Below, one piece after another: positions 34,220 to 43,644 of a stretch of 64,000 bases of DNA. The notes beneath the pieces were generated by a model. That model saw only the letters and a program-made list of their open reading frames with translations. It ran no database searches and had not been told where the DNA came from. The position numbers were made by a program, and so were the translations under genes. Every line of letters begins with the position of its first letter. Position 1 is the stretch's first letter. The stretch is from contig OZ246946.1 of the NCBI GenBank assembly GCA_965232015.1, positions 806,001 to 870,000 on the forward strand. Reading direction: 5' to 3'. Source of the DNA: JAJEAO01 sp963667635 (GTDB taxonomy: Bacteria; Acidobacteriota; Vicinamibacteria; Marinacidobacterales; Marinacidobacteraceae).

Positions 34220-35881
34220 ATGACCCGATTCGCCAGGACCCTGCTCGTGCTGAGCGTTGCGCTCGTGCTCGGCTTCGCCGCTTCGGCGGTGGCCCAGGAG
34301 GACATCCCGTATCCGGTTCCGGACCGAACGGACGGCGAAGGACCGTGGGACCGCGTGATCCTGCGGGGTCCGATCGTGATCGACGGGACCGGAGCGCCGC
34401 CTTACGGCCCGGTGGACATCATCGTCGAGGGCAACACCATCCGCTCCATCCACAATGTGGGAACCGGAGTGACGCCGATCCACGAGGAGGACCGCCCGGT
34501 CGCTCAGCCGGGCGACCACGAGATCCGGCTGGAGGGCCACTACATCCTCCCCGGTTTCCTCGACATGCACCTCCACCAGCACTACGAGGGCGAGGGGCAG
34601 CGCGTCCCGACCGAGTACATCCACAAGCTGTGGATGGGGCACGGGATCGCCACCGGCGCCGACGTGGGCAACTTCAACACCCGCTGGCTGCTCCATCACA
34701 AGGAGCGGGCGTGGAACAACGAGATCACCTCGCCGCGGATCCAGGCGTTCGTGGTCTTCGGACGTGATGGCGAGGAGCCGGTCACGAACCCCGATGCTGC
34801 CCGCCGGTGGGTGCGGTGGGTCCAGGAGCAGGGAGCCGATGGCATCAAGTTCTTCGGCGCCCAGCCGCGCATCTTCCGGGCAGCGCTCGACGAGGCCGCC
34901 CAGGTTGGCCTTCGGTCCACGACCCACCACGCCCAACTCGACGTGGTGGGGATGAACGCGCTCGACACCGCCCGCGCCGGCCTGACCTCCATGACCCACT
35001 GGTACGGCCTGCCCGAAGCCCTGTTCGTGGACAAGACGATCCAGCACTACCCGTTCGACTACAACTACAACAACGAGTACCACCGGTTCACCCAGGCGGG
35101 CCGGCTGTGGGCGCAGGCGGCGCCACCGTTCTCCGACAAGTGGAACGAGGTCATGAACGAGCTGCTCGAACTCGACTTCACGATCCACCCGACCTGGGTC
35201 GCCTACATCGCAACCCGTGACCTGATGCGTCAGCAACGGAACGAATGGCACTCGGTGTACACCCACCCGAACCTGTGGGAGTTCTACCGTCCCAGCGCGG
35301 TGAACCACGCTTCGTACTTCTTCGACTGGACGACCCAGGTCGAGTTGAACTGGAAGGAGAACTACCGGCTGTGGATGGCGTTCGTGAACGAGTTCAAGAA
35401 CCGTGGCGGCCGCGTCGTGGTGGGGAGCGACTCCGGCTACACGTTCAACCTCTACGGTTTCGGCTTCGTGCAGGAGCTCGAGCTGTTCCAGGAGGCTGGC
35501 TTCCACCCGCTCGAAGTGATCAAATCCGCCACGCTGAACGGGGCCGAGGCGCTCGGTCTCGATGACCGGCTCGGGACCATCGAGGAGGAGAAGATCGCCG
35601 ACTTCGTGATCCTCGAGGAGAACCCGCTGCACAACCTGAAGGTGCTCTACGGCACCGGCACGGTCCGGCTGAACCACGAGACCGGCCGAACCGAGCGGAT
35701 CGGGTCGATCAAGTACCTGATGAAAGACGGGATCCTCTACGACACCCGGAAGCTCCTCTCCGATGTGCGCGAGACGGTGCGCGCCGCCCGCGCCGAGCAG
35801 GGCCTGCCGCCGCCGCCGATGCCGCTGTTCCTCGAGGACGACCCCGACCACGAATACCCCAAGCCGACCCGTCCCGAGTAG
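34220..35881 (+). CDS. Secreted amidohydrolase family protein
   Basis: 553 residues from the ATG at 34220, with GGAGG about 12 bases upstream and a signal peptide to about residue 26 (ASAVAQ). HYILPGFLDMHLHQHYEG has the HxH metal motif of the amidohydrolase TIM barrel. The block GGRVVVGSDSGYTFNLYGFG carries the later Asp. LGTIEEEKIADFVILEENPL is the usual composite beta-domain end. It probably hydrolyses an amide or ester of a ring compound in the periplasm. It stands alone, downstream of but not overlapping fetB. Confidence 0.85.
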   Translation: MTRFARTLLVLSVALVLGFAASAVAQEDIPYPVPDRTDGEGPWDRVILRGPIVIDGTGAPPYGPVDIIVEGNTIRSIHNVGTGVTPIHEEDRPVAQPGDHEIRLEGHYILPGFLDMHLHQHYEGEGQRVPTEYIHKLWMGHGIATGADVGNFNTRWLLHHKERAWNNEITSPRIQAFVVFGRDGEEPVTNPDAARRWVRWVQEQGADGIKFFGAQPRIFRAALDEAAQVGLRSTTHHAQLDVVGMNALDTARAGLTSMTHWYGLPEALFVDKTIQHYPFDYNYNNEYHRFTQAGRLWAQAAPPFSDKWNEVMNELLELDFTIHPTWVAYIATRDLMRQQRNEWHSVYTHPNLWEFYRPSAVNHASYFFDWTTQVELNWKENYRLWMAFVNEFKNRGGRVVVGSDSGYTFNLYGFGFVQELELFQEAGFHPLEVIKSATLNGAEALGLDDRLGTIEEEKIADFVILEENPLHNLKVLYGTGTVRLNHETGRTERIGSIKYLMKDGILYDTRKLLSDVRETVRAARAEQGLPPPPMPLFLEDDPDHEYPKPTRPE

Positions 35882-35883
35882 CG

Positions 35884-36012
35884 ACCCGGCGCCGGAGCGC
35901 CCCTCTCCACCGGTTCTCCCGGTAGGGGTGCGGCACTCCGGAGAGGGATGCGGCCCGGGCGGCGGACCCCGGCTCGCTGGCGTCGCGGTGCCGGACTGGA
36001 GTCCGGCGCGGA
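35884..36012. repeat. Type B and type A hairpin repeats
   Basis: A type B unit at about 35894-35936 (GGAGCGCC head, CCGGTTCTCCCGGTAGGGG core, GTGCGGCAC tail) directly follows the amidohydrolase stop. A type A copy at 35990-36007 (GCCGGACTGGAGTCCGGC) has loop GG. The rest of the gap up to 36071 holds sequence shared with the 50-kb copy of the small gene below. Confidence 0.8.
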
Positions 36013-36071
36013 GCGTGATCAGGCCGCCTCGGGAGCATGCCCGGCGGCAGGACCGAGTGAGAGGCGTTCCC

Positions 36072-36296
36072 TCAGCGGATCGCGATGCCGATGGCGGCGC
36101 CCACGAGCGCGAGGACCAGCGGGATCAGCAGAGTCCAGATCACTCTCAAGTGGACTTCGACGGAGTGGAGCCTGCCGTCCAGAGCGGAGAACCGTGCTTC
36201 CATGCGGGCGTTGGTTTCAGCGAGGCTGCCGTTGACCTCCGCGAATCGGGTCTCGATGAGGGTGGTCAGCTTCGCGACCACGACTTCTCCGGACAT
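36072..36296 (-). CDS. Small coiled-coil protein with C-terminal membrane helix (copy 1)
   Basis: 74 residues from the ATG at 36296 (MSGEVVVAKLTTLIETRFAEV). A charged helix with heptad character (residues 1-50) leads to one membrane helix VIWTLLIPLVLALVGAAIGIAI at the C-terminus. Almost the same protein is encoded at 50156-50473, and a truncated copy at 49821-49916. Upstream sequence in frame also resembles the 50-kb copy (AVQGIRN against AIHQIRT), so the true start may lie earlier. It resembles small tail-anchored coiled-coil proteins of unknown role. Confidence 0.65.
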   Translation of the reverse strand: MSGEVVVAKLTTLIETRFAEVNGSLAETNARMEARFSALDGRLHSVEVHLRVIWTLLIPLVLALVGAAIGIAIR

Positions 36297-36335
36297 GTTT
36301 CGGATTCCCTGGACCGCATGACAAGACGATCGAGC

Positions 36336-36354
36336 GCCGGGTTTCCAGACCGGC
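36336..36354. repeat. Type A hairpin repeat attached to the small coiled-coil gene
   Basis: An imperfect copy (GCCGGGTTTCCAGACCGGC) 40 bases upstream of copy 1 of the small gene, with GAGC head and CACGGGG tail. The same arrangement recurs near 49960. Confidence 0.7.
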
Positions 36355-36633
36355 ACGGGGTGCCTTCCGGGACGGGCGACTTGCCGTTCGGCTAAGCCGC
36401 GACCGGGCGAACCGGGGCACTCCATGCGGCGCCCTGCCTTGTCCACCGGATCAAGGTCGCGGAGAACGACGGTTCGGCGCCACCGCCCCATCGTCGCGTG
36501 TCGTCCGGACAGACCCTGGTTCAGCAGGCGGGCAGCGGCACTTCGACATTACTAGTTCATGACATGTTTGTTACGCTTTGGTGACGCACGCAAAATCCTC
36601 CATTTATCAACAGGTTATGAAGACACGCGCCGT

Positions 36634-36662
36634 TTGACACACGTCCTCCGACCCGCTTTATT
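36634..36662 (+). promoter_or_regulatory. Candidate sigma-70 promoter for the split TonB receptor
   Basis: TTGACA at 36634-36639, a 17-base spacer and TTTATT at 36657-36662 (four of six matches). It lies in an AT-rich island of about 130 bases, rare in this window, and points to the receptor start at 37010, leaving a leader of about 340 bases. No gene is supported between 36297 and 37009: a 109-codon frame at 36671 has no recognisable sequence. Confidence 0.5.
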
Positions 36663-37009
36663 TATCTCAAGTGTTCCGCTTCAATCGTCTCCATGAGCCG
36701 GAGCGGGTGTTTGCAACGACTCGGTGCTCATCGTTGGCTGGATGGTGCGCCTCCCTCAACAGTCGCGTTCCGGATGGCCGCAGAATCGTTGATATTGCGA
36801 CCGGCGCGACCGGCCTTGATTGCGTCGTGAACCGACTCGTCAGCTCCGGGTATGGATTGGTTCACGTTCCTCGGCCTTTTGGAGGCGTATCGCGGAACGA
36901 AATGGCTCTATACCCCTCGGTTCTCATGAACCCCCAGACTCTCATTCCCCTCGACAGGGCGCCGTGTTGCGCCTTGGTATCCCGTAGGGGGATAAGGTAG
37001 AGATTCGCG

Positions 37010-39300
37010 ATGATCGCTTACCACTTCCTCGCCCGCCGCGACCTCGCGCCGCTGCTCATCGCCTCACTCTTGATGGCCAGTCCTGCCGCCGGCCAGTTGA
37101 CTACCGGCGCGTTGCGTGGCACCGTCCTCGACCAGTCGGGAGCGGTCATCCCGAGTGCGACCGTAACGGCGACGAGCTTGGCGAACGGCCGTGTCCGATC
37201 CACGGTCACGAGCGCGGTCGGTGACTTCCGACTCGAACTCATCGAACCGGGCGTGTACGCAGTGCGGGCCGAAATCACAGGATTCAATCCTCAGGAATTT
37301 GCCCAGATTCGGGTGGAGCAGGGCGGCGTCGCGACCCTGACTTTCGAGCTCAGCCTGGCCGGCGCAACGGAGACTGTGGAAGTTGTTGCGGAAGCTCCTC
37401 TTGTGGACCTCAATCAGACGCAACTCCGGACCCAAATCGACTCTGCCGTGCTCGAAGAGATACCCATGAGCGGACGACGATTCCAGGACTTCGCTGCATT
37501 GGCTCCCGGCGTACACATCGACTGGGGGTCAACGCAGGCAGGTGGCACCGACGCGATCTCGTTCTTCGGCTTCAACGAACGATTCAAGTCCATCTATGTG
37601 GACGGAGTGGACTTGAACGACGAACTCACCGGCGGGGGTACCGGCATCACTGACGCCCCGCGGGCCCAGTTCTCGATGGAGGCGATCGAGGAGATCAACG
37701 TGCTTCGGAACCAGTTCACAGCCGAAGTCGGGAGGCAGCAGGCAGGAGTCATCAACATCGTGACGAGGAGTGGCACGAATGACCTTCGTGCCCGAGTCTT
37801 CGGCTTCATGCGCGACGATTCCCTGGATGCGAAGAATCATTTCGCTACCGGTGAGGTTCCGTTTCGTCAACTGCAGTTCGGGGCCAACGTGGGTGGACCG
37901 ATCGTCCGGAACGAAACCCATTTCTTCGTCAATTTCGAGCGATGGGACGCCGAGCAGGTCGCCACAATCGCGATCCCCCCCGGTCTGGCCGATTTCCTTC
38001 CGGATCCGCGTACCGAAATCCCGGCCACCGACGCCCGGAACAACTTCTTCCTGAAACTGACGCACAGCCTCGCCGATGGCCACCTGTTCAACCTGAGTTT
38101 CCTTCATGACACCCAGGCGAGAACCGGTCAGGCCGCGTCCGCCGATGCCGCCGCGGATGCCCGATTTGATGAAGACCAGCAGGACGACGTGATCGTTACT
38201 CGTCTCACGTCCACCTTGGGCCAGCGCACCGTCAATGAGCTCCGCGCTTCGTTTTCTCGCAGCTTCACGGATCGGCCTTCGAAGTTCGGCACCGCCGGAC
38301 AGCAGTTTCCGGGCATCTACACCGGAACTCCGACCAACATGCCTCAAGGGCGCACCCAGACGAACTGGATCGTCTCGGACACTTTCACGACGGGGCTCAC
38401 TGCGGGAGGAGAACACTCTCTCAAGATTGGGGCGGAGGTCAACGTGTTGCGAGTGCCGACCGGGCTCAACCTCTTCCAGTTCGGCCGGTTCACTTTCGCC
38501 CAGGACACGCCGCCGGGTGCGGAGAATCCACCCGTGCTGTGGCTGGGAGCGCGTTATGCGTTTGATACGGGCGATCTCTTCAGTAACTTCTATGGAGTCT
38601 TCGTGCATGACGACTGGCGGGTGAATGATCGGCTAACACTGAATCTCGGCCTTCGTTACGACTATGAGGACTACAACCGAGGGTCGTACGAGGGAGCGAA
38701 CTATCCGACACTCTCCAGCTATGGTGATCGAGTCAACTTTGTTCTCAGCGCCCGTCCGGGCGGCGAGAACGCGGGGACCCTATACAAGCTCCGCGAAAAC
38801 GACGCGAAGGAGTGGCAACCCCGTATCGGGTTCAACTGGGGAGCCACGGAGGACGGCCGCACATCGCTTCGGGGCGGCTACGGCATCTTCTATGAGGGTG
38901 GACACGATCCGATATCGGTCGCCGGGGTCTTGCGTCCGAACCGCGCGCAACTCTACGTGGCACCCGGCAACGCGTTCGACCTGCTGAGTTTCTACCCGGA
39001 TCAGCCGCCGGACGCCCTGCTTGCGACATTCTTCCCGAGCTCGTTTGTCAGCGCGGATCCGGGTGTGTTCATCAAGTCGGCCTTCGCTCATCAGTTCACG
39101 GTGGGACTCGATCGGGAACTTGCGCCGAACCTCGCTCTGTCTGTGGACTACGCGGCGCTCCGCAGCCGGCAGAACCCGCGGGACGTCAATGTGAATCATC
39201 CGGACGCGAGCGGTAACTGCCCGTTCATCTCAAATTGTTCACCCTTGGTCCTCAACCTGAGCGACGGTCGTCTCAACAGCGATGTCGTTCAGGCGCAATT
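37010..39300 (+). pseudogene. TonB-dependent receptor, 5' part, disrupted by an IS
   Basis: The first 763 codons of an Oar-like receptor. Signal peptide to about residue 28 (AAGQ), carboxypeptidase-regulatory domain (TGALRGTVLDQSGAVIPSATVTATS), plug (VVAEAPLVDLNQTQLRTQI, GVINIVTRSGTNDL) and most of the barrel. The frame is then broken by an insertion at 39300/39301 and ends in IS sequence. Removing the IS and one AATT restores the frame into the part at 40796-41313 (VVQAQLRGRLGAGARVLASY), giving 934 residues. The gene was intact until recently, because no other lesion is seen. It precedes a catabolic operon whose substrate it probably imported. Confidence 0.9.
39297..39300. repeat. Target-site duplication AATT, left copy
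   Basis: AATT directly flanks the left IS end and recurs at 40796-40799 beyond the right end. Deleting one copy with the IS restores the receptor frame. Confidence 0.85.
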
Positions 39301-40730
39301 CAGGCTGTGGACAAAAGCCCTTTTGGCCAAGAGTGGAGATGCTGGTATGGCACCTGGCGCGGCATGAAATGTGACGACGCCGGAAGCCGAGCAAGCCGAA
39401 ATCGCGTCCCGAGGACGCCCCGCAGCCTCCAGAGGGCCCGGAAACGGCTCTGAAGGCGTCTCAGGCGCTCAAAATACGACATCCGCGCCAGGCGCCGATA
39501 CCGCTGCAGCGTTCTCGGCGTCCCGACCCCATACCGCGTCCGCATCAGCAGCCCCAGATTGAACGCCGCAGCGTGGATCTGGAGTCGTTTGCCGATGTTC
39601 TCCCGCCCCCGCAGATACAGCCGCCGCAGCCCGCCGGTCTCGTAGCAGTGCGCGAACGAACGCTCCACCACCTCCCCTCGCCGCGCAAGCCACCCCTTCG
39701 CGTAAGACCGCCGGATCCGACGCCGGTTCAGATACACCGCTTTCTTCTCCTCCTCCTTCCCCGCCCACTTCCGCCGCCCCCGCTGCGGCTCCGCCACATA
39801 CGACCGCAGCCCCTTCCGCTTCAGCCCCACCATCGTCTCGTCGGAGTGATACCCCTTGTCGCACACCACCACCCGCACCTTTCCCCGCTCCACCTCCGCG
39901 TCCTCCAGCCGCGCCTCCATCTCCTCCACCGTCGTCTCCAGCGTCTTCGTGTCCCCCTGGTCTCCCGCCTGAACCACCACCGCCGCCATCGCGCCGGTCT
40001 CCAAGTCCACCGCATGCTCCACCTTGTGCAGCATCCGCGTCTCCCCGCTCTTCATCTTCCCGATCCGCGCGTCCGGATCCACCGGCTGCGTCCATTCCCG
40101 GTTCCATCCGGTCTTCTTCTTCCTCCTCCGCTTCCGGTCCACCCGCTTCAGATCCGCCAGCGTCGGCGTCTCGATCCCCGACTCCCGCGCCAGCCGGCGC
40201 AGAAACTCCCGATACGCCTCCCCGCTGTCCCGGCGCCGGATCGCCCGCAGCGCCGCGTTCGCCCGCAGCGTCGTCCCGTCCACCCCCAGCTTCCGCCCCC
40301 GCAGCAACTTCGACTCCCGCAGCCGTCTCAGAACCCACGTGAACACCTCCTCGTGCGCCTCGATCGAGATCCGCTTCCGCGCCTTCGACAGCGTCGAGTG
40401 GTCCCAGCCCCGATCCGTCGGCCCCAGCCCCACGAACTCCTTCAGACTCAGCGAGTCCCCCAGCTGCCAGGCGATCCCGCGCTCCGACGGGATGCCCTCG
40501 AAATACCCCACCATCAGCAGACGGAAGTAGCTCTCCGGCGGCATGCTCGGCCGGCCTCTCCCCGCCGCGTAGAACTCGCGACAGACATCCTGCGCGTGGT
40601 CGTCGAACCCCGCCTCATCCAAAACCCGGTTCAGCCCCCGGTAAAACGCACAGCCCGGACCTCTCGCGATGTCCGTCGTCGCAATCCACAACTTCCCTGG
40701 CCGTTCCACACGGCGCTTGCCCATCGCCAT
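39300..40730 (-). CDS. DDE transposase of the 1495-bp IS
   Basis: 476 residues. The N-terminal part has the helix-rich domain with GRPSMPPESYFRLLMVGYFEG and GIAWQLGDSLSLKEFVGLG. The catalytic region begins GVDGTTLRANAALRAI, continues through KMKSGETRMLHKVEHAVDLETGA (a long Arg/Lys-rich insertion precedes it) and VVVCDKGYHSDET, then GEVVERSFAHCYETGG with the expected Glu. This fits the IS4/IS5 superfamily DDE fold. The last codon is TGA, of which TG is the IS end and A is the first base of the flanking AATT duplication, so the stop is completed by the target site. Confidence 0.88.
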   Translation of the reverse strand: MAMGKRRVERPGKLWIATTDIARGPGCAFYRGLNRVLDEAGFDDHAQDVCREFYAAGRGRPSMPPESYFRLLMVGYFEGIPSERGIAWQLGDSLSLKEFVGLGPTDRGWDHSTLSKARKRISIEAHEEVFTWVLRRLRESKLLRGRKLGVDGTTLRANAALRAIRRRDSGEAYREFLRRLARESGIETPTLADLKRVDRKRRRKKKTGWNREWTQPVDPDARIGKMKSGETRMLHKVEHAVDLETGAMAAVVVQAGDQGDTKTLETTVEEMEARLEDAEVERGKVRVVVCDKGYHSDETMVGLKRKGLRSYVAEPQRGRRKWAGKEEEKKAVYLNRRRIRRSYAKGWLARRGEVVERSFAHCYETGGLRRLYLRGRENIGKRLQIHAAAFNLGLLMRTRYGVGTPRTLQRYRRLARMSYFERLRRLQSRFRALWRLRGVLGTRFRLARLPASSHFMPRQVPYQHLHSWPKGLLSTA

Positions 40731-40795
40731 GCCTACAAATTGTAAAACCCCTCACGATCCCCGACCCCAAGACCTCGGAGTTTTTCCACAGACTG
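39301..40795 (-). mobile_element. Insertion sequence of 1495 bp with DDE transposase (IS5/IS1182-like)
   Basis: The ends are imperfect inverted repeats: CAGGCTGTGGACAAAAG on the left and, read inward from the right, CAGTCTGTGGAAAAACT. Both are flanked by AATT. A single transposase fills the element on the minus strand. The insertion splits the TonB receptor gene and seems recent, as both gene halves are otherwise intact. Confidence 0.9.
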
Positions 40796-41313
40796 AATTG
40801 CGCGGGCGTCTCGGCGCAGGAGCCCGGGTTCTCGCCTCGTACACATGGCTGGACGCTCGCGGGGATGGTCCATCCACATCCCCCGCGCTGAGGGATGAGG
40901 ACTTCGGCCCCACACCGAATGATGTGCGTCATCACTTCGTCGTGAGTGGGAGCGCGTTGCTGGTCGCAAACATTGAGCTTGGCGGTGTCCTGAACTACGG
41001 ATCGGCCTATCCGTACAATCAGGTTGCCGGCAGCGATACTACAGGTGACGGAAACACAGCGAACAACCGCGCGCCGGGTGTGCCCTACAATTCTCTTCGT
41101 GGAGACGGTTATTTCAGTCTGGATCTGCGGCTGTCCCGTACCTTTGCTCTAGGGGGGCCTCGCCGTCTGCAACTAATCGTCGAAGCGTTCAACATCACGA
41201 ATACGGTCAACTTCAACAGCTTCAACGGGAACGAGCAGAGTGCTCTGTTCAAGCAGGCGACCCAGGCCCTGAACCCGTTCCAGGCACAGCTCGGACTGCG
41301 CCTGGACTTCTAG
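40796..41313 (+). pseudogene. TonB-dependent receptor, 3' part
   Basis: Continues the receptor split by the IS. From 40800 the frame reads CGC GGG CGT, giving RGRLGAGARVLASYTWLDARGDG, then barrel strands to the terminal ALNPFQAQLGLRLDF with C-terminal Phe. AATT at 40796-40799 is the second copy of the duplication. As there is no start or signal, this part cannot make a receptor alone. Confidence 0.88.
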
Positions 41314-41392
41314 GTCAGACGCTGCGCCGGTTTCTCGTTACACTGTCGAGCCGTTCGCTGGCGGCTCGGTCCTACGACAAGGAAAGCATCAA

Positions 41393-42271
41393 ATGAAAGT
41401 ACTCGCAACTACCGCCCTCACGGCGCTGTCAGTGGCATTGGTCTGGCCAACCGGCCTCAAGGCGCAGATCGACACCAGCACCGACGAGGGGCAGGTCGCC
41501 CAAGTCCTCCGCGAGGTGCGACTGGCGAATGCGGCCAACGACATCGACGCTGTGCTCCAGCACTACTGGAATGACCCGCGCCTCACTGTGATCGATCCCG
41601 ACGACGGTTTCAAGATCACCGGTTGGGCGGAGTACGAGCAGTACCTTCGGGACATGCAGGCCGTGAGCCAGCAACTGTTGTGGCGCACCCGGCACCGAAA
41701 GCTGCGCGTGTCGGGCAACAATGCGTACGCTACGTTCCACGTGACTCGTCACGTTCAGTTCGGGAGTACTGTCTTCAAGAAGCAGGAGCGCGGCACATAT
41801 GTTCTCCGCAAGATGGACGGCGGCTGGTTGGTCGTTGCGCAACACATATCAGCACTTCCACCGATGTTGAAGTTTCAACAGACCGCGGAGACACAGGGAA
41901 CGGAGGCAGCCACCGACAGCACCAGTGCTTTCGATATCGATGGGTACTTCGCGACCATGGTGGACGATGTGTCCGTTTACGATCCGGCGTCACCGTGGGT
42001 TTACGAAAAGGACGTCTGGCGCACGCGGGTGGAGCAAATGATGGAGATTCGGCAGTTCCTGGATTTGAATCAGTTCAACCGGACGGAGGTCGAGTGGGAG
42101 GACATGCGGATCGTGACGGTGGATCGTGAGATACGTCGACCGGAGGGGAGTTTCACGGAGCGGAACCACGGCCGCATCACTTGGGTCTATTTGAAGCAAC
42201 CGGACGGGGAGTGGTTCCTCTGGCACGACCATACCTCGGAGATCCCGGAGGATTTCTCGTATCAGCGCTAG
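41393..42271 (+). CDS. Secreted NTF2/SnoaL-like (DUF4440-type) protein
   Basis: 292 residues, with AAGGAAA before the ATG and a signal peptide to about residue 25 (GLKAQ). Residues 33-155 resemble an NTF2-like fold: QVLREVRLANAANDIDAVLQHYWNDPRLTVI, then GNNAYATFHVTRHV and YVLRKMDGGWLVVAQHIS, which is the typical end of DUF4440 domains. Residues 180-290 look like a second, more divergent copy (ending in GEWFLWHDHTSE). The function of such double domains is unknown; they may be lyases or binding proteins. The gene follows the split receptor and precedes the amidohydrolase operon. Confidence 0.7.
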   Translation: MKVLATTALTALSVALVWPTGLKAQIDTSTDEGQVAQVLREVRLANAANDIDAVLQHYWNDPRLTVIDPDDGFKITGWAEYEQYLRDMQAVSQQLLWRTRHRKLRVSGNNAYATFHVTRHVQFGSTVFKKQERGTYVLRKMDGGWLVVAQHISALPPMLKFQQTAETQGTEAATDSTSAFDIDGYFATMVDDVSVYDPASPWVYEKDVWRTRVEQMMEIRQFLDLNQFNRTEVEWEDMRIVTVDREIRRPEGSFTERNHGRITWVYLKQPDGEWFLWHDHTSEIPEDFSYQR

Positions 42272-42315
42272 GCGCTGAGCGTAGAGAGGAACGAATCCAG
42301 TGATGGGGTGGAACA

Positions 42316-43644
42316 GTGATCTTGCGTTCGTTGGGTAGAGGCCGCAGGGGGCTCCGTGGGTTCGGGCTTGCGGTAGCTGTCGGGCTGGGAATAGTCGGCA
42401 GCGGCGTGCTGAGCCACGCCGGCCAGGAGCGACAGGTGGTGATCCGGGGAGCGACGGTGCTGCCCGTGTCCGGAGTGCCGATTCCGGGGGGCAGCGTTGC
42501 CTTTCGGAATGGAGTCGTGACGGATGTAGGTGCGGAAGTGGTGGCCGACAGCGACGCTTTGGTGATTGATGGGGTGGGCCGCTACGTGTTACCAGGGATC
42601 GTGGATGTGCACTCACACCTGGGAGTAAGCCCTTGGCCGTGGGTGCCGGGCAATTCGGATGTGAACGAGGATGGAGGAGACCCATTGACGCCGCAATTGC
42701 GGGTGATGGACGGGTTCGACTCGAGTGATCCGGCACTGCGGTGGGTGGCAGCTGGGGGCGTCAGCACTATCATGGTGTTGCCGGGCAGTGCCAACGTCGT
42801 CGGTGGTCAGGGGGCAGTGCTGAAGCTCCGGCTGGGCCAAGCGGCGGAGGAGATGCTCTTCGGGGGGGCTCCGCGGGTCATGAAAATGGCCCTTGGCGAG
42901 AACCCCACAGCGACGTACGGTGGTAGGGGTCGGATGCCGAGTACGCGCATGGGCGTCATGGCTCTCGTGCGCGAGGCGCTGAGCCAGGCGGAGCGATACC
43001 GCGATCAATGGGATTCCTGGAACGCGGCTCCGGAGGCCGACAGAGGTCCGGCCCCGGTCTTCGACCCGAAGCTGGACGCCTTGGCGGACGTGTTGCGTGG
43101 CGAGATCCGGGTGCATGCGCACACCTATCGTCGTGACGAATTTCTCGGTCTGCTCCAATTGTCGGATGACTTCGGATTCGTGCTCGGATCCTTCCAGCAT
43201 GCGATGGATGCCTACCGGCTCGGGCCGGAGCTCGCCCGCCGTGGCGTAGGGGTTGCCGTCTACGCTGACGCGTTTGGGCGAAAGCTGGAGCACTGGGAGC
43301 AGGTACCGCAGACAGCTGCGTACTTGAATTCTCTGGGAGTGTTGGTCACGCTGCACTCAGACTTCCCATTCTTCGCACAGCGACTGCACACTGAGGCGGC
43401 AAAACTGGTCCGCTACGGCGGCATTTCGGAGGCCGATGCGCTGAAGACGATCACGCTGAGCGCCGCGCGCCTGATTGGCGTGGACCGCTGGGTCGGGAGT
43501 CTGGAGTCAGGGAAGCACGCGGACATCGCAGTGTACGACAGGCATCCGTTTGACTCCTTCGCGCGGGTGGAGATGACGTTCGTGGACGGACTGCGCGTCT
43601 TTGACAGCGACCGAGACCGTGTGTGGCTGGAGCGGACGCCGTGA
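42316..43644 (+). CDS. Secreted amidohydrolase (imidazolonepropionase-like), metal site intact
   Basis: 442 residues from a GTG at 42316. Signal sequence in the first 36 residues (two Arg-rich stretches, then a hydrophobic run). VLPGIVDVHSHLGVSPW supplies the HxH pair, RVHAHTYRRDEF a further His, and VTLHSDFPFFAQRL the Asp near the active site. The composite beta domain closes with GSLESGKHADIAVYDRHPF. It overlaps the next amidohydrolase by 4 bases, and the two proteins share the same architecture, so they may form a heterodimer. Confidence 0.88.
   Translation: MILRSLGRGRRGLRGFGLAVAVGLGIVGSGVLSHAGQERQVVIRGATVLPVSGVPIPGGSVAFRNGVVTDVGAEVVADSDALVIDGVGRYVLPGIVDVHSHLGVSPWPWVPGNSDVNEDGGDPLTPQLRVMDGFDSSDPALRWVAAGGVSTIMVLPGSANVVGGQGAVLKLRLGQAAEEMLFGGAPRVMKMALGENPTATYGGRGRMPSTRMGVMALVREALSQAERYRDQWDSWNAAPEADRGPAPVFDPKLDALADVLRGEIRVHAHTYRRDEFLGLLQLSDDFGFVLGSFQHAMDAYRLGPELARRGVGVAVYADAFGRKLEHWEQVPQTAAYLNSLGVLVTLHSDFPFFAQRLHTEAAKLVRYGGISEADALKTITLSAARLIGVDRWVGSLESGKHADIAVYDRHPFDSFARVEMTFVDGLRVFDSDRDRVWLERTP

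Noticed and set aside
36604..36612. TTATCAACA resembles a DnaA box in an AT-rich island
   Set aside because: Only one box, no cluster, no dnaA/dnaN/gyrB genes nearby; chance match in AT-rich sequence.
36671..37000. A 109-codon open frame between the promoter and the split receptor gene
   Set aside because: No recognisable domain, no ribosome-binding site, unusual composition; more likely leader sequence.
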